Shown one piece after another: positions 27,548 through 35,258 of a stretch of DNA of 64,000 bases; position 1 is the first letter of the stretch; the number at the start of each line of letters is the position of its first letter. The DNA comes from Ideonella benzenivorans (lineage in GTDB: Bacteria; Pseudomonadota; Gammaproteobacteria; Burkholderiales; Burkholderiaceae_C). The stretch spans positions 1 to 64,000 of the forward strand of contig NZ_JAGWCB010000010.1 of the NCBI RefSeq assembly GCF_020387415.1, read 5' to 3'. Position numbers and translations under genes: made by a program. The notes below the pieces were generated by a model. It had not been told where the DNA came from. It did no database searches and saw only the letters and a list, made by a program, of their open reading frames with translations.

Positions 27548-28075
27548 TCAGAACTCGATGTCGTCGGCAATGGCCTGCAGGCCCTTGGCCGCACAGGCCT
27601 CGTCGGCGTCGCCCCCGGGAGCCCCGGAGACGCCGATGGCACCCAGCAGGCTGCCACCGGCCTCGATGGGCAGCCCGCCGCCGGCGGCCATGAAACGCGG
27701 GTCGCCCCGCAGACCGCTCATCGGCTTGCCGGCCTGGGTTTCGGCGGCAAAGCCCGCGCTGCTCATCTTGATGCTGACCGCCGTCCAGGCTTTGCGGGTG
27801 GCCACGTCCGGCGTGTGGGCACCGGCCAGCCGGTCGCGCAGCAGGGCTTGCGGCAGGCCGGCCCGGTCCACCACCACGGCACTGACCTGGTAGCCCAGGC
27901 CGCGGCAATGGGTCAGGGCGGCCTGCACCGCCCGCAGCGCGGTCTCGGGTGTGAGCTGACGCACGGTGAAGGTGGCGGCCGGGGTGTCGGCGGCCTGCAC
28001 GGCCACCGTGCCACCGAGGCCCAGCAGGCCGGCCAGCGCCAGCGCCGCGCCGTGTTGCCAGGAGGTGCTTGCCAT
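27548..28075 (-). CDS. GlcG/HbpS-like haem-binding protein in the sox operon
   Basis: The 175-aa product has a signal peptide (LALAGLLGLGGTVAVQA) and a GlcG/HbpS domain: a first strand after the helix ALRAVQAAL, AVVVDRAGLPQALLRDR, the R-K-A-W-T-A segment TPDVATRKAWTAVSIKM, and the glycine-rich GGGLPIEAGGSLLGAIGVSG. This family binds haem in HbpS. It lies 8 bp before soxB in the transcript. A role as a haem reservoir or sensor for SoxX/SoxA/SoxD would be inference. Confidence 0.78.
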   Translation of the reverse strand: MASTSWQHGAALALAGLLGLGGTVAVQAADTPAATFTVRQLTPETALRAVQAALTHCRGLGYQVSAVVVDRAGLPQALLRDRLAGAHTPDVATRKAWTAVSIKMSSAGFAAETQAGKPMSGLRGDPRFMAAGGGLPIEAGGSLLGAIGVSGAPGGDADEACAAKGLQAIADDIEF

Positions 28076-28083
28076 GGTCGGTC

Positions 28084-29820
28084 TCACGCGGTCATGCCGG
28101 GGTTGCCCTGCATGCCGGCCAGCGACGGGGTGTTGATGCGCCGCGGCTTGACACGGCCGCCCTGCGATTTGAGCCAGGCCTCGACATGCTCCCAGACAGG
28201 CTTGACACCCGGCGCCGTCTTGGCGGATTCCGCCACCGGCGCCCAGCCGGCCACCTTGTAGGTCTTGTCGGCCTCGATCAGCTTGCCTCCCAGCCGCATG
28301 TCGTTGATGCGCCGGCCCATGGCCGCGCCCGGGTCCATCGCGTAGCGCAGGCCGCCCACCCGCACCATGTCGCCGCCCTGCTGGTAGTAGGGGTCGGGGT
28401 TGAAGAGGTTGTCGGCCACATCCTCCAGCACCGTCTTGATGGTGGCGCCGCTCATCTCGGTCAGGGTGGCGTAGGGGTAGGTGATGGCCAGCTGGTCCAT
28501 CATCAGCTCGCGGGTGATGGTGTCGCCCGGCAGCAGCGTGGTGCCCCAGCGGAAGCCCGGCGAGAAGGCGATCTCGGCCCCCTGGGTGTCCATCAGCGCG
28601 TCGCAGATGAGCTGGTCCCAACTGCCGTTGAAATTGCCGCGGCGGAACAGCAGGCCGTCGGTGACGGCGAGCTTCTCCGAGAGCTTGGCCTCGTAGGGCG
28701 CACGCACCCGGTCGATCAGGGCCTGCATCTCTGCATCAGGCGCGAGCTGGTTGGAGAAGACCGGCAGCAGGCGATAGCGGAAGTCCGCCATCTTGCCGTC
28801 CTTGACGTCGACATCCATCACCGCCAGGAACTTGCCGTTGCTGCCGGCATTGGTGACCAGGGTGATGCCGCCGGCATTCTTGACCGGGATGGCCACCGGC
28901 ACGCCGTCGTGGGTGTGGCCGCCGAAGATGGCATCGACACCGCGCACGCGGCTGGCCATCTTCAGGTCCACGTCCATGCCGTTGTGCGAGAGCACGACCA
29001 CCAGCTGGGCCCCCTTGCCGCGGGCCTCGTCCACCATCTTCTGCAGGTTCTCGTCCTGGATGCCGAAGCCCCAGTCCGCCACCATGTAGCGCGGGTTGGC
29101 GATGGGGGTGTAGGGGAAGGCCTGGCCGATGATGGCCACCGGCACGCCGTTGATGTTGCGCAGCGTGTAGGGCTTGAAGACCGGATCGCCGAAATCGTTG
29201 GTCTTGACGTTCTGGGCGACGAACTCGATCTTGTCCTTGAAGTCCTTCTGGACGATCTCCATCACCCGGTCCATGCCGTAGGTGAACTCCCAGTGGCCGG
29301 TCATCACGTCCACGCCCAACAGCTTGCAGGCGTCGACCATGTCCTGGGCATGGGTCCACAGCGAGGTGGCCGAGCCCTGCCAGGTGTCGCCACCATCGAG
29401 CAGCAGCGCACCGGGGCGGCTGGCCTTCATGCGCTTGACCAGCGTGGCCAGGTGCGCGAAACCACCCACCTGGCCGTAGCGCCGGGCGGCCTTCTCGAAG
29501 TCCAGGCAGGTGTAGGCATGGGCCAGCGGCCCGCCCGCAGGAATGCCCGCGGCCTTCAGCAGCTGCTCACCCACCAGGTGCGGCAACTGGCCCCGCATGC
29601 TCCCGATACCGAGGTTGACGCTGGGCTCACGGAAGTAGATCGGCTTGAGCTGGGCATGGCAGTCCGTCATGTGCAGCAGCGAGACGTTGCCGAAGCGCGG
29701 CAGCTCGTACAGCCCCTGCTCGGCGGTGGCGGCATCGGCATCGGCATAGCGGCCCAAGGCCATGCCAGCCACCGAGGCCGAGGCCATCACGTTCAGGAAT
29801 TCGCGGCGCGAAAGATTCAT
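28084..29820 (-). CDS. soxB: Thiosulfohydrolase SoxB
   Basis: SoxB is the periplasmic di-manganese enzyme that releases sulfate from the sulfonate group on SoxY. The 578-aa product has a twin-arginine leader (SRREFLNVMASASVAGMA) and the metallophosphoesterase-like metal site: HMTDCHAQL, DGGDTWQGS, GHWEFTYG, VVLSHNGMD and FGGHTHDGVP. Length and motifs are standard. It is 71 bp downstream of soxX in the operon. No residue of the metal site appears missing. Confidence 0.96.
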   Translation of the reverse strand: MNLSRREFLNVMASASVAGMALGRYADADAATAEQGLYELPRFGNVSLLHMTDCHAQLKPIYFREPSVNLGIGSMRGQLPHLVGEQLLKAAGIPAGGPLAHAYTCLDFEKAARRYGQVGGFAHLATLVKRMKASRPGALLLDGGDTWQGSATSLWTHAQDMVDACKLLGVDVMTGHWEFTYGMDRVMEIVQKDFKDKIEFVAQNVKTNDFGDPVFKPYTLRNINGVPVAIIGQAFPYTPIANPRYMVADWGFGIQDENLQKMVDEARGKGAQLVVVLSHNGMDVDLKMASRVRGVDAIFGGHTHDGVPVAIPVKNAGGITLVTNAGSNGKFLAVMDVDVKDGKMADFRYRLLPVFSNQLAPDAEMQALIDRVRAPYEAKLSEKLAVTDGLLFRRGNFNGSWDQLICDALMDTQGAEIAFSPGFRWGTTLLPGDTITRELMMDQLAITYPYATLTEMSGATIKTVLEDVADNLFNPDPYYQQGGDMVRVGGLRYAMDPGAAMGRRINDMRLGGKLIEADKTYKVAGWAPVAESAKTAPGVKPVWEHVEAWLKSQGGRVKPRRINTPSLAGMQGNPGMTA

Positions 29821-29891
29821 GATTCAGCAAGCACCGATGTGAAGGACCGGCCTCAGACCGCACGGCGCCGGGCCGTGCGGTCGAGCGACGG

Positions 29892-30545
29892 TCACTGGTT
29901 GACGGGGGACTGCGGGTCCAGCAGCAGCGCCATCACGTCGCGCAGCTGCTGCTCGTTGAGCAGCTTGCCGTGACCGAAGCGCGGCATGGTGGAGCAGGCC
30001 GAATACGCCTTGCTGTCCCACAGCTTGCCCCAGGTGTACTGGATGATCGGAGCCGAGGCCGGGTCGTTGAGGTTCTTGACCCCGCGGGTCTTGCCGTAGT
30101 TGTACAGGCTGGGCCCGATCGTGCCGTAGGAGATCTCCTGCTTGGTGATCTGGTGGCAGTTGTAGCACTGGGCGCCGTTGGTGGCCGGATCGGTGCTCTT
30201 GTCCGTCCAGGTCATGCCGCGGCCGTTCTGGGCCAGCTTCTCACCCACCTTCCAGTCGCCGATGTAGCGGCCACCCTCAGGCCAGCGGATCTGGGCGAAC
30301 TCCGCCGCCTCGATCTGCTTGACCGCGGCCTCGGGCGCGCCGGTCGGGCTGGAACAGGCCGCCTGCACGGCATCCTGGTCCAGACGGTCAAGCCCGGCGA
30401 TGCCCTTGGCCTGGAAGGAGGCGTGCATCATGGCCTGGGTCTGCTGATCCAGGTCGGCGGCCGTCGGTGCACTGGCGCAGCCGATCACCAGCAGGGACAC
30501 CGCGGCGACGGCCGAGGCCGAGAGGAGAACATGGTGGCATTGCAT
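29892..30545 (-). CDS. soxX: SoxX cytochrome c, with apparent lipoprotein signal
   Basis: SoxX is the monohaem partner of SoxA in the SoxXA complex, which attaches thiosulfate to SoxYZ. The 217-aa product has the haem-binding CYNCH (about residue 138) and a methionine ligand in STMPRFGHGKLL. The ATG at 30545 has AAGGA 8 nt upstream; an alternative ATG at 30554 would add three residues. Unusually, the N-terminus ends in the lipobox VIGC followed by Ala, predicting a lipid-anchored form sorted to the outer membrane. SoxX is long for the family, with an alpha-helical insert before the haem domain. Confidence 0.93.
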   Translation of the reverse strand: MQCHHVLLSASAVAAVSLLVIGCASAPTAADLDQQTQAMMHASFQAKGIAGLDRLDQDAVQAACSSPTGAPEAAVKQIEAAEFAQIRWPEGGRYIGDWKVGEKLAQNGRGMTWTDKSTDPATNGAQCYNCHQITKQEISYGTIGPSLYNYGKTRGVKNLNDPASAPIIQYTWGKLWDSKAYSACSTMPRFGHGKLLNEQQLRDVMALLLDPQSPVNQ

Positions 30546-30564
30546 GCGAGTCATCCTTGTCTGC

Positions 30565-31380
30565 TCAGCGCTTGAGGGCCGGGGCGATCGATTCGGCGCC
30601 CTTGGCGTTGACGCCCATGAACACCCCCAGAGCGATCGTCACGTCGGAGGCGAAACCGGGGTACGGGAAGCGCTGCTGGCGGAAGCAGTCGTTGAGCCGG
30701 CGCTGCATGCTCCACATCTCGCCGCTGGACACCCGGTAGGCGGGCCAGGCCGCAAAGCCGACGCCGTCACCCGGGTTGTGGGTCAGGTTGGGCAGGTCCT
30801 GCAGGCGGATGCGCTTGCCATCCTCGCCATGGCAGCTGGCGCAGGAGAAGTCCATCGGCCCGCCACGGTAGAAGAAGGCCCGCTTGCCCAGTTCGTAGTA
30901 GCGGCGCTCCTCGGCATGGCCCTGGGGCACCGCGATCTTCATGCCGCGCGACTCGGCGGAAATCCAGGCGGACAAGGCCTCCAGCGTGGCCTGCTCACCC
31001 TTGCCGAAAGGCGTGGCGGCGATCTCAGCGGCGTTGAAGCCCTGGATCTTGTCCATGCAGGTCAGCAGGCGCGATTCCAGATCCTGCACCCGGCCGGTGT
31101 CGGCGAACCAGCGCGGCAGCTGCACCCAGGCGCCCTTCACCACGCCCGGGCCCAGGCCCAGATCGCAGCGCTGCAGCGACACCTTCCTGGGCCCGCGCGG
31201 GGTCTTCCACAGGTCCTCGCCCTTGGCCTCGAACAGCTCGGCGGGGTTGCCGTCCTCGAGCATCTTGCGGTACTCGGCGATGCCGTCGGCGGCCGACTTC
31301 TGCTGCGCGGCGGCGGTGCCCAGCGTGCCGAGCGACACCAGGGCGGCCAGGCCGCCTGCGATCATTCTGGAGGTGTGCAT
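30565..31380 (-). CDS. soxA: SoxA c-type cytochrome (single-haem form)
   Basis: SoxA is the catalytic subunit of SoxXA. The 271-aa product has a cleavable signal peptide (GGLAALVSLGTLGTAAAQ), one CxxCH (SCASCHGEDG, around residue 180), and the essential cysteine ligand bearing the persulfide in LNDCFRQQRFPYP (around residue 232). The usual first haem site is absent; two cysteines at QRCDLGLG and LLTCMDKIQ occupy the expected disulfide positions. This is the monohaem SoxA subtype. It lies 52 bp from soxZ upstream and 19 bp before soxX. Confidence 0.94.
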   Translation of the reverse strand: MHTSRMIAGGLAALVSLGTLGTAAAQQKSAADGIAEYRKMLEDGNPAELFEAKGEDLWKTPRGPRKVSLQRCDLGLGPGVVKGAWVQLPRWFADTGRVQDLESRLLTCMDKIQGFNAAEIAATPFGKGEQATLEALSAWISAESRGMKIAVPQGHAEERRYYELGKRAFFYRGGPMDFSCASCHGEDGKRIRLQDLPNLTHNPGDGVGFAAWPAYRVSSGEMWSMQRRLNDCFRQQRFPYPGFASDVTIALGVFMGVNAKGAESIAPALKR

Positions 31381-31432
31381 GCTTCTCGCGGTGAAGGGGG
31401 GTGGAGGGGAGGATGCGACGCCGGGCCCGGGG

Positions 31433-31744
31433 TCAGGACACCGTGGCTTCGTCGGTCCGCGTGTCGCCGTGGTTGTCTTTCCAGCTCACGGCCATCTTGT
31501 CGCCCGCCTTCGCGCCCTTGACCGCGAACTGCAGGTAGGGGTTCTTCGAGATGGACGGGCCCCATTGGGCGGTCAGCACCGGCTTGCCATTGAGGGTGGC
31601 CGTGACCTCCTGGATGTACCAGGCGGGGATCACCTTGCCCGCCGAATCCTTGCGTTGTCCGGTTTCCATCTCGTGGCTCATCAGCACGCGCACGGTGGTC
31701 TTGTCGCCTTCGGCCTTGGCGCGGATGCGCATCGGGTCTGCCAT
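31433..31744 (-). CDS. soxZ: Thiosulfate-oxidation carrier subunit SoxZ
   Basis: SoxZ is the immunoglobulin-like half of the SoxYZ substrate carrier. The 103-aa product begins MADPMRIRAKAEGDKTTVRV and contains IPAWYIQEVTATLNGKPVL and a C-terminal KDNHGDTRTDEATVS, typical of SoxZ. The ATG at 31744 is chosen because earlier in-frame codons lie in the sox intergenic stretch. It is preceded by soxY after 52 bp. Confidence 0.95.
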   Translation of the reverse strand: MADPMRIRAKAEGDKTTVRVLMSHEMETGQRKDSAGKVIPAWYIQEVTATLNGKPVLTAQWGPSISKNPYLQFAVKGAKAGDKMAVSWKDNHGDTRTDEATVS

Positions 31745-31796
31745 GGTTCTCTCCTGTGTCTGTGAATGGGGAATGCGGGTCGGTTTGGGGGCGGGC

Positions 31797-32255
31797 TCAG
31801 CCGCCGCAGCCACCCAGCGTGACCTTGACTTCCTTCTGCGCGAACAGGACCTTGCCGTCGTTCATCAGGGCCACGGCCATGACGTTCGAGGACTGGCCCA
31901 TCTTCACGCGGGTGGCGAAGTTCGGCTCCACCGCGTCGCTGACGTCGAAGATCGCCGACAGCACGCTGGGGTTCTTCTCGACCATCACCATCAGGCGCTT
32001 GACGCCCGGCAGCGTGGAGGCCACGCCGATGGGCACCACGGCCCCGTTCTCGGCGATGTCCGGACCGGTGATGGTCACGTCCTTGCTCTCGGTCGGGGCG
32101 CTGCCGCCCAGGGCCTTGACCACCTCGGCCATGGTCTTCATGTCGAAGACCGCGGCGTTGTAGGCCGCCTGTGCCGCAGTGGGCAGCAGGCCGGCGGAAC
32201 CCAGCATCGCCACCACGGCGGCCGAGCGGGAGAGCATGTCGCGTCGGTTGATCAT
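31797..32255 (-). CDS. soxY: Thiosulfate-oxidation carrier subunit SoxY
   Basis: SoxY carries the sulfur intermediates on the cysteine of its C-terminal GGCGG arm, which is intact here as the last residues of the 152-aa product (VKVTLGGCGG). The leader MINRRDMLSRSAAVVAMLGS has a twin-arginine pair, consistent with Tat export together with SoxZ. It follows soxD by 70 bp on the same strand. No change at the swinging arm. Confidence 0.97.
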   Translation of the reverse strand: MINRRDMLSRSAAVVAMLGSAGLLPTAAQAAYNAAVFDMKTMAEVVKALGGSAPTESKDVTITGPDIAENGAVVPIGVASTLPGVKRLMVMVEKNPSVLSAIFDVSDAVEPNFATRVKMGQSSNVMAVALMNDGKVLFAQKEVKVTLGGCGG

Positions 32256-32325
32256 GTGAACTCCTCTGAGGGAATGAAGTTAATGAAGATTCTTCAGGGC
32301 AAGGAGCGTGAGAACCCCTGGGGGT

Positions 32326-33417
32326 TTACTTGGAGGCTCCGGCGGCCAGCCACTTGGCGATGAGCTGGAGATCGGCGTCCGGCAGCGTCTGCGGCGGCAT
32401 CGGGATGCTGCCCCACAGGCCCTGCCCGCCCGATCGGATCTTGCCGGCCAGGTACGTCTGGACGTCGGCACGGTCGCGGTACTTGGCGGCGACATCCTTG
32501 AAGGCCGGTCCGACGATCTTGCGGTCCACGCCGTGACAGGCCGCGCAGGCGTACTTCTGCAGCAGGGCCTGCACCTGGGCCGACTGGCCGTCGCCAGCGG
32601 CCGGCTGGGGTGCGGCGGCCGCTGCGGTGGCCGCGGCCACCACGTCGCTGCCGGCCGGCCGGCTGGTGTCCACCCCGCGCTGCGGGCCGACCAGGCGCTG
32701 TTGTTGGGCCAGGTTGCCGTTGTTGTTGCGGGCATGGTCCGGCAGGAAGGACGCCACCTTGGGCTCGGCCAGGCAGTCCTTCATGCAGGCCACGGCCTTC
32801 ACGTCGGGCTTGCCGCCGTTGCCCATGCCCTTGCCGGGCCACAGGCCGTGGTCGGTGGTCATGCCATTGCGGTTGGGCATGCGCGCCTGGGCCTGGGCGA
32901 TGGTGGTGTCCGACAGCACGAAGTCGTCCGGCACGATGCCCGACATGTTCAGCAGGTAGGCCACCACGCTGTAGACCTCGTCGGTGTTCAGGGACTTGGG
33001 CGCGTTCCAGGGCATGGCCCGGTTCACGTAGTCCCAGATGGTCGAGACGGTGGCCACCTTCATGAAGGTGGTGCGTCCCGGGAAGCTGCGGTCGTTCAGC
33101 CTCGCCACATGGCCGGTCTTCACATCCTCGGCGGTCACGCCACCGATCAGGGGCGAGAAGACCTCATTGCTCTCACCGAACACACCGTGGCAGGAGGCGC
33201 AATGGCTCTCCCACACATCCTGGCCCTGGCTGACCGAACCGGAGCCCTTGGGCAGGCCCTGGAAGTCCGGCCGCACATCGATGTTCCAGGCCGCCACTTC
33301 CTTGGACGTGGTGTCGCGCCCGATGCCGGGATAGGCCGTGGACTGTGCCGCGGCCGTGCCCATGCCGGCGCCCGCCAGCACGACGGTCCACAGCAGGCGC
33401 TCAAGAGAGCTGGACAT
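32326..33417 (-). CDS. soxD: SoxD dihaem cytochrome c subunit of sulfur dehydrogenase
   Basis: SoxD is the electron-accepting partner of SoxC. The 363-aa product has a signal peptide (WTVVLAGAGMGTAAAQ) and two c-type haem motifs, CASCHGVFGES (about residue 75) and CAACHGVDRK (about residue 296), linked by an Ala-rich region. The gene overlaps the end of soxC by 17 nt, so translation is coupled. With soxC this gives six extra electrons per thiosulfate, and no sulfur globules are expected. Confidence 0.94.
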   Translation of the reverse strand: MSSSLERLLWTVVLAGAGMGTAAAQSTAYPGIGRDTTSKEVAAWNIDVRPDFQGLPKGSGSVSQGQDVWESHCASCHGVFGESNEVFSPLIGGVTAEDVKTGHVARLNDRSFPGRTTFMKVATVSTIWDYVNRAMPWNAPKSLNTDEVYSVVAYLLNMSGIVPDDFVLSDTTIAQAQARMPNRNGMTTDHGLWPGKGMGNGGKPDVKAVACMKDCLAEPKVASFLPDHARNNNGNLAQQQRLVGPQRGVDTSRPAGSDVVAAATAAAAAPQPAAGDGQSAQVQALLQKYACAACHGVDRKIVGPAFKDVAAKYRDRADVQTYLAGKIRSGGQGLWGSIPMPPQTLPDADLQLIAKWLAAGASK

Positions 33418-34780
33418 TCTTCACCTCCCCGCTTTCCTGGACCAGCCAGGTCTGGATGGCGTTGTTGTGGTAGATCGAGCGGGTGCCGCGCACCGCACGC
33501 AGTTGCGCATAGCTGGGCTGCACGTAGCCGGTCTCGTCCATGGCGCGGCTCTGCACCAGGGCCGGCTTGCCGTCCCAGGCCCAGTCCAGCGTGAAGCGGG
33601 TCAGGCACTTGCTCATCACCGGATCCTGCAGGCGCGCGGTGCGCCAGTTGCGGCCACCATCCACGCTCACATCCACGCGCTTGACCTTGCCGCGGCCCGA
33701 CCAGGCCAGGCCGCTGATCTGGTAGTAGCCCTTGTCCAGCAGCACCTGGCCACCCGAGGGCGTGGTCACCACGCTCTTGCACTCCTGCGTGCTGGTGTAC
33801 TGCCGGTGCTGACCGCCGGGCAGCAGGTCGATGTAGTGGACCGCCTCGTCCTTGGTGGCATAGGGCTTGTCCCCCACCTCGATGCGCCGCAGGTACTTCA
33901 CCCAGCTCACTCCCTGCACACCCGGCACCACCAGACGCAGCGGGTAGCCTTGCTGGGGACGCAGCATCTCGCCGTTCTGGCCATAGGCCACCAGCACCTC
34001 GCCGCTTTCCACCAGCTCCATCGGGATGGTGCGGGTCATGCTGGAGCCGTCGGCCCCTTCGGCCAGCAGGTAGCGGCCGCGCTTGTAGTCGGCGCCCGCC
34101 ATGTCCAGCAGGACCTTCAGCGGCACGCCGGTGAACTCGCTGCAGCTGAGCATGCCGTGGGTGTACTGGGCGGTGGGCACCGCCACATTGCCCCACTCCA
34201 TGCCGGTGTTGGCGCCGCACTCGATGAAGTGGAAGCGGCTCACCGAAGGCAGACGCATGATCTCGTCCATGGTGAAGACCATCGGACGCTTGAGCATCTT
34301 CTCGTCCGAGCCGTTGAGCATCAGACGGTGCTTGGACGGGTCCATGTCCCACCAGCCCTGGTGATGGCGCTCGAAATGCAAGCCACTGGGCGTGACGATG
34401 CCGAACAGGCTTTGCAGCGGCGCGAAGGACACCGAAGCCTGGGTGGTCTGCGTCAGGCCCGGGCTGGGGCGGCGCTGCACATTGGACTCGTACTGCGAAG
34501 GCTTGCCGTAGCCGCCCTCCGCGGCCACCGGCGAGCCCAGGCCCTTGCTGTACGTTGGCAGGTTCAGGATGTTGGGGTCCCCCCCCTCGCTGGGCACCGG
34601 GTTGGACTGGGCCAGCACGGCGGGCGCGGCAGCACTGGCCATGGCCGCGGCAAACGCGCCGCGGATGAAGTCCCGGCGCCCATCCTTGGCTTCACGGCAC
34701 ACGGTCCGGATGCCGTCCTGATCAACGAAATTCTCGGGCGCCTTGCGCAGGCGCCCGGCGTGCTGGGGGTCAAGGCTCAC
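33401..34780 (-). CDS. soxC: SoxC molybdenum-cofactor subunit of sulfane dehydrogenase
   Basis: SoxC oxidises the sulfane sulfur on SoxY-cysteine. The 459-aa product has a twin-arginine leader (GRRDFIRGAFAAAMASAAA) and a sulfite-oxidase-type Moco domain with the molybdenum-ligand cysteine in FIECGANTGMEW, then YPLRLVVPGVQGVSWVKYL and a C-terminal dimerisation domain (VDVSVDGGRNWRTARL). The GTG at 34780 is chosen because AGGAG lies 5 nt upstream; upstream ATG codons lack a ribosome-binding site and overlap the operator. It is the first gene of the sox operon. Confidence 0.95.
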   Translation of the reverse strand: MSLDPQHAGRLRKAPENFVDQDGIRTVCREAKDGRRDFIRGAFAAAMASAAAPAVLAQSNPVPSEGGDPNILNLPTYSKGLGSPVAAEGGYGKPSQYESNVQRRPSPGLTQTTQASVSFAPLQSLFGIVTPSGLHFERHHQGWWDMDPSKHRLMLNGSDEKMLKRPMVFTMDEIMRLPSVSRFHFIECGANTGMEWGNVAVPTAQYTHGMLSCSEFTGVPLKVLLDMAGADYKRGRYLLAEGADGSSMTRTIPMELVESGEVLVAYGQNGEMLRPQQGYPLRLVVPGVQGVSWVKYLRRIEVGDKPYATKDEAVHYIDLLPGGQHRQYTSTQECKSVVTTPSGGQVLLDKGYYQISGLAWSGRGKVKRVDVSVDGGRNWRTARLQDPVMSKCLTRFTLDWAWDGKPALVQSRAMDETGYVQPSYAQLRAVRGTRSIYHNNAIQTWLVQESGEVKNVQLS

Positions 34781-34851
34781 GCTCGCTCCTCGGGTCTGAC
34801 CGGTGGACGCGCAGCTGTGGCGGCGGATGGAACCGATGGATTCACATCCTT

Positions 34852-34888
34852 TCATCACAATATGCGCTTAAGCGAATATTAGTGATGA
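34852..34888. promoter_or_regulatory. Candidate operator of the sox operon (near-palindrome)
   Basis: TCATCAC and GTGATGA flank an AATAT...ATATT pair, with CTTAAG at the centre. The arms are fully complementary except for one bulged base and one mismatch, giving a 37-bp near-palindrome 72 nt upstream of the soxC start. AT-rich 12-2-12 inverted repeats are typical ArsR-family operators, so this is a likely SoxR site. No copy is visible in the soxR-yeeE intergenic region. Confidence 0.65.
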
Positions 34889-34973
34889 CAGATCTCGTCA
34901 GGGATGGGTGGATTCCCCGCCCGGGTTTGACCCGATCGTGCCCGGGGTCTTGCCTTTTGGCGCGCCCAAAAGC

Positions 34974-35006
34974 AAAAGGCACCCAACGCCATGCGTGGGT
35001 GCCTTT
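34974..35006 (-). terminator. Rho-independent terminator of the tRNA-Lys pair
   Basis: AAAGGCACCCA pairs perfectly with TGGGTGCCTTT (11 bp, 10-nt loop). It lies 10 nt beyond the 3' end of the second tRNA-Lys on the minus strand, and the stem's A/T end supplies a short T tract. Confidence 0.82.
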
Positions 35007-35016
35007 GACAGGAAGT

Positions 35017-35092
35017 TGGTGGGCCCTGAGTGACTCGAACACTCGACCAACGGATTAAGAGTCCGCTGCTCTACCAACTGAGCTAAGAGCCC
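35017..35092 (-). tRNA. tRNA-Lys (anticodon CTT), copy 2
   Basis: A 76-nt minus-strand cloverleaf with encoded CCA, identical over its whole length to the gene at 18742-18817. Anticodon loop CTCTTAA gives CTT. It follows tRNA-Lys(TTT) by 34 bp and probably shares its transcript. Confidence 0.97.
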
Positions 35093-35126
35093 GCTGCGCA
35101 TCCCGTTGCCGGGACCACAGGAAAAC

Positions 35127-35202
35127 TGGTGGGTTGTGCAGGATTCGAACCTGCGACCAACGGATTAAAAGTCCGCTGCTCTACCGACTGAGCTAACAAC
35201 CC
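35127..35202 (-). tRNA. tRNA-Lys (anticodon TTT)
   Basis: A 76-nt minus-strand cloverleaf: acceptor GGGTTGT with ACAACCC, D-arm AGCTCAGTCGGTAGAGC, anticodon loop CTTTTAA (anticodon TTT), T-arm GCAGG-TTCGAAT-CCTGC, and encoded CCA. It is the first gene of a two-tRNA array that ends in a strong terminator. Confidence 0.97.
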
Positions 35203-35258
35203 CCGGCAGAGTCAGCGATTATGGCACGGTTTTGACACCATGCCAAGCGTTCTGTCGT

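Noticed and set aside
34781-34858. Longer soxC starting at ATG codons upstream of the GTG at 34780
   Set aside because: Those starts lack a ribosome-binding site, add about 26 unconserved residues and would overlap the operator; GTG 34780 has AGGAG at 5 nt.
18742-35202. tRNA genes as possible integration sites of a mobile element
   Set aside because: No integrase, att-like direct repeat or atypical composition was seen near any of the three tRNA-Lys genes.
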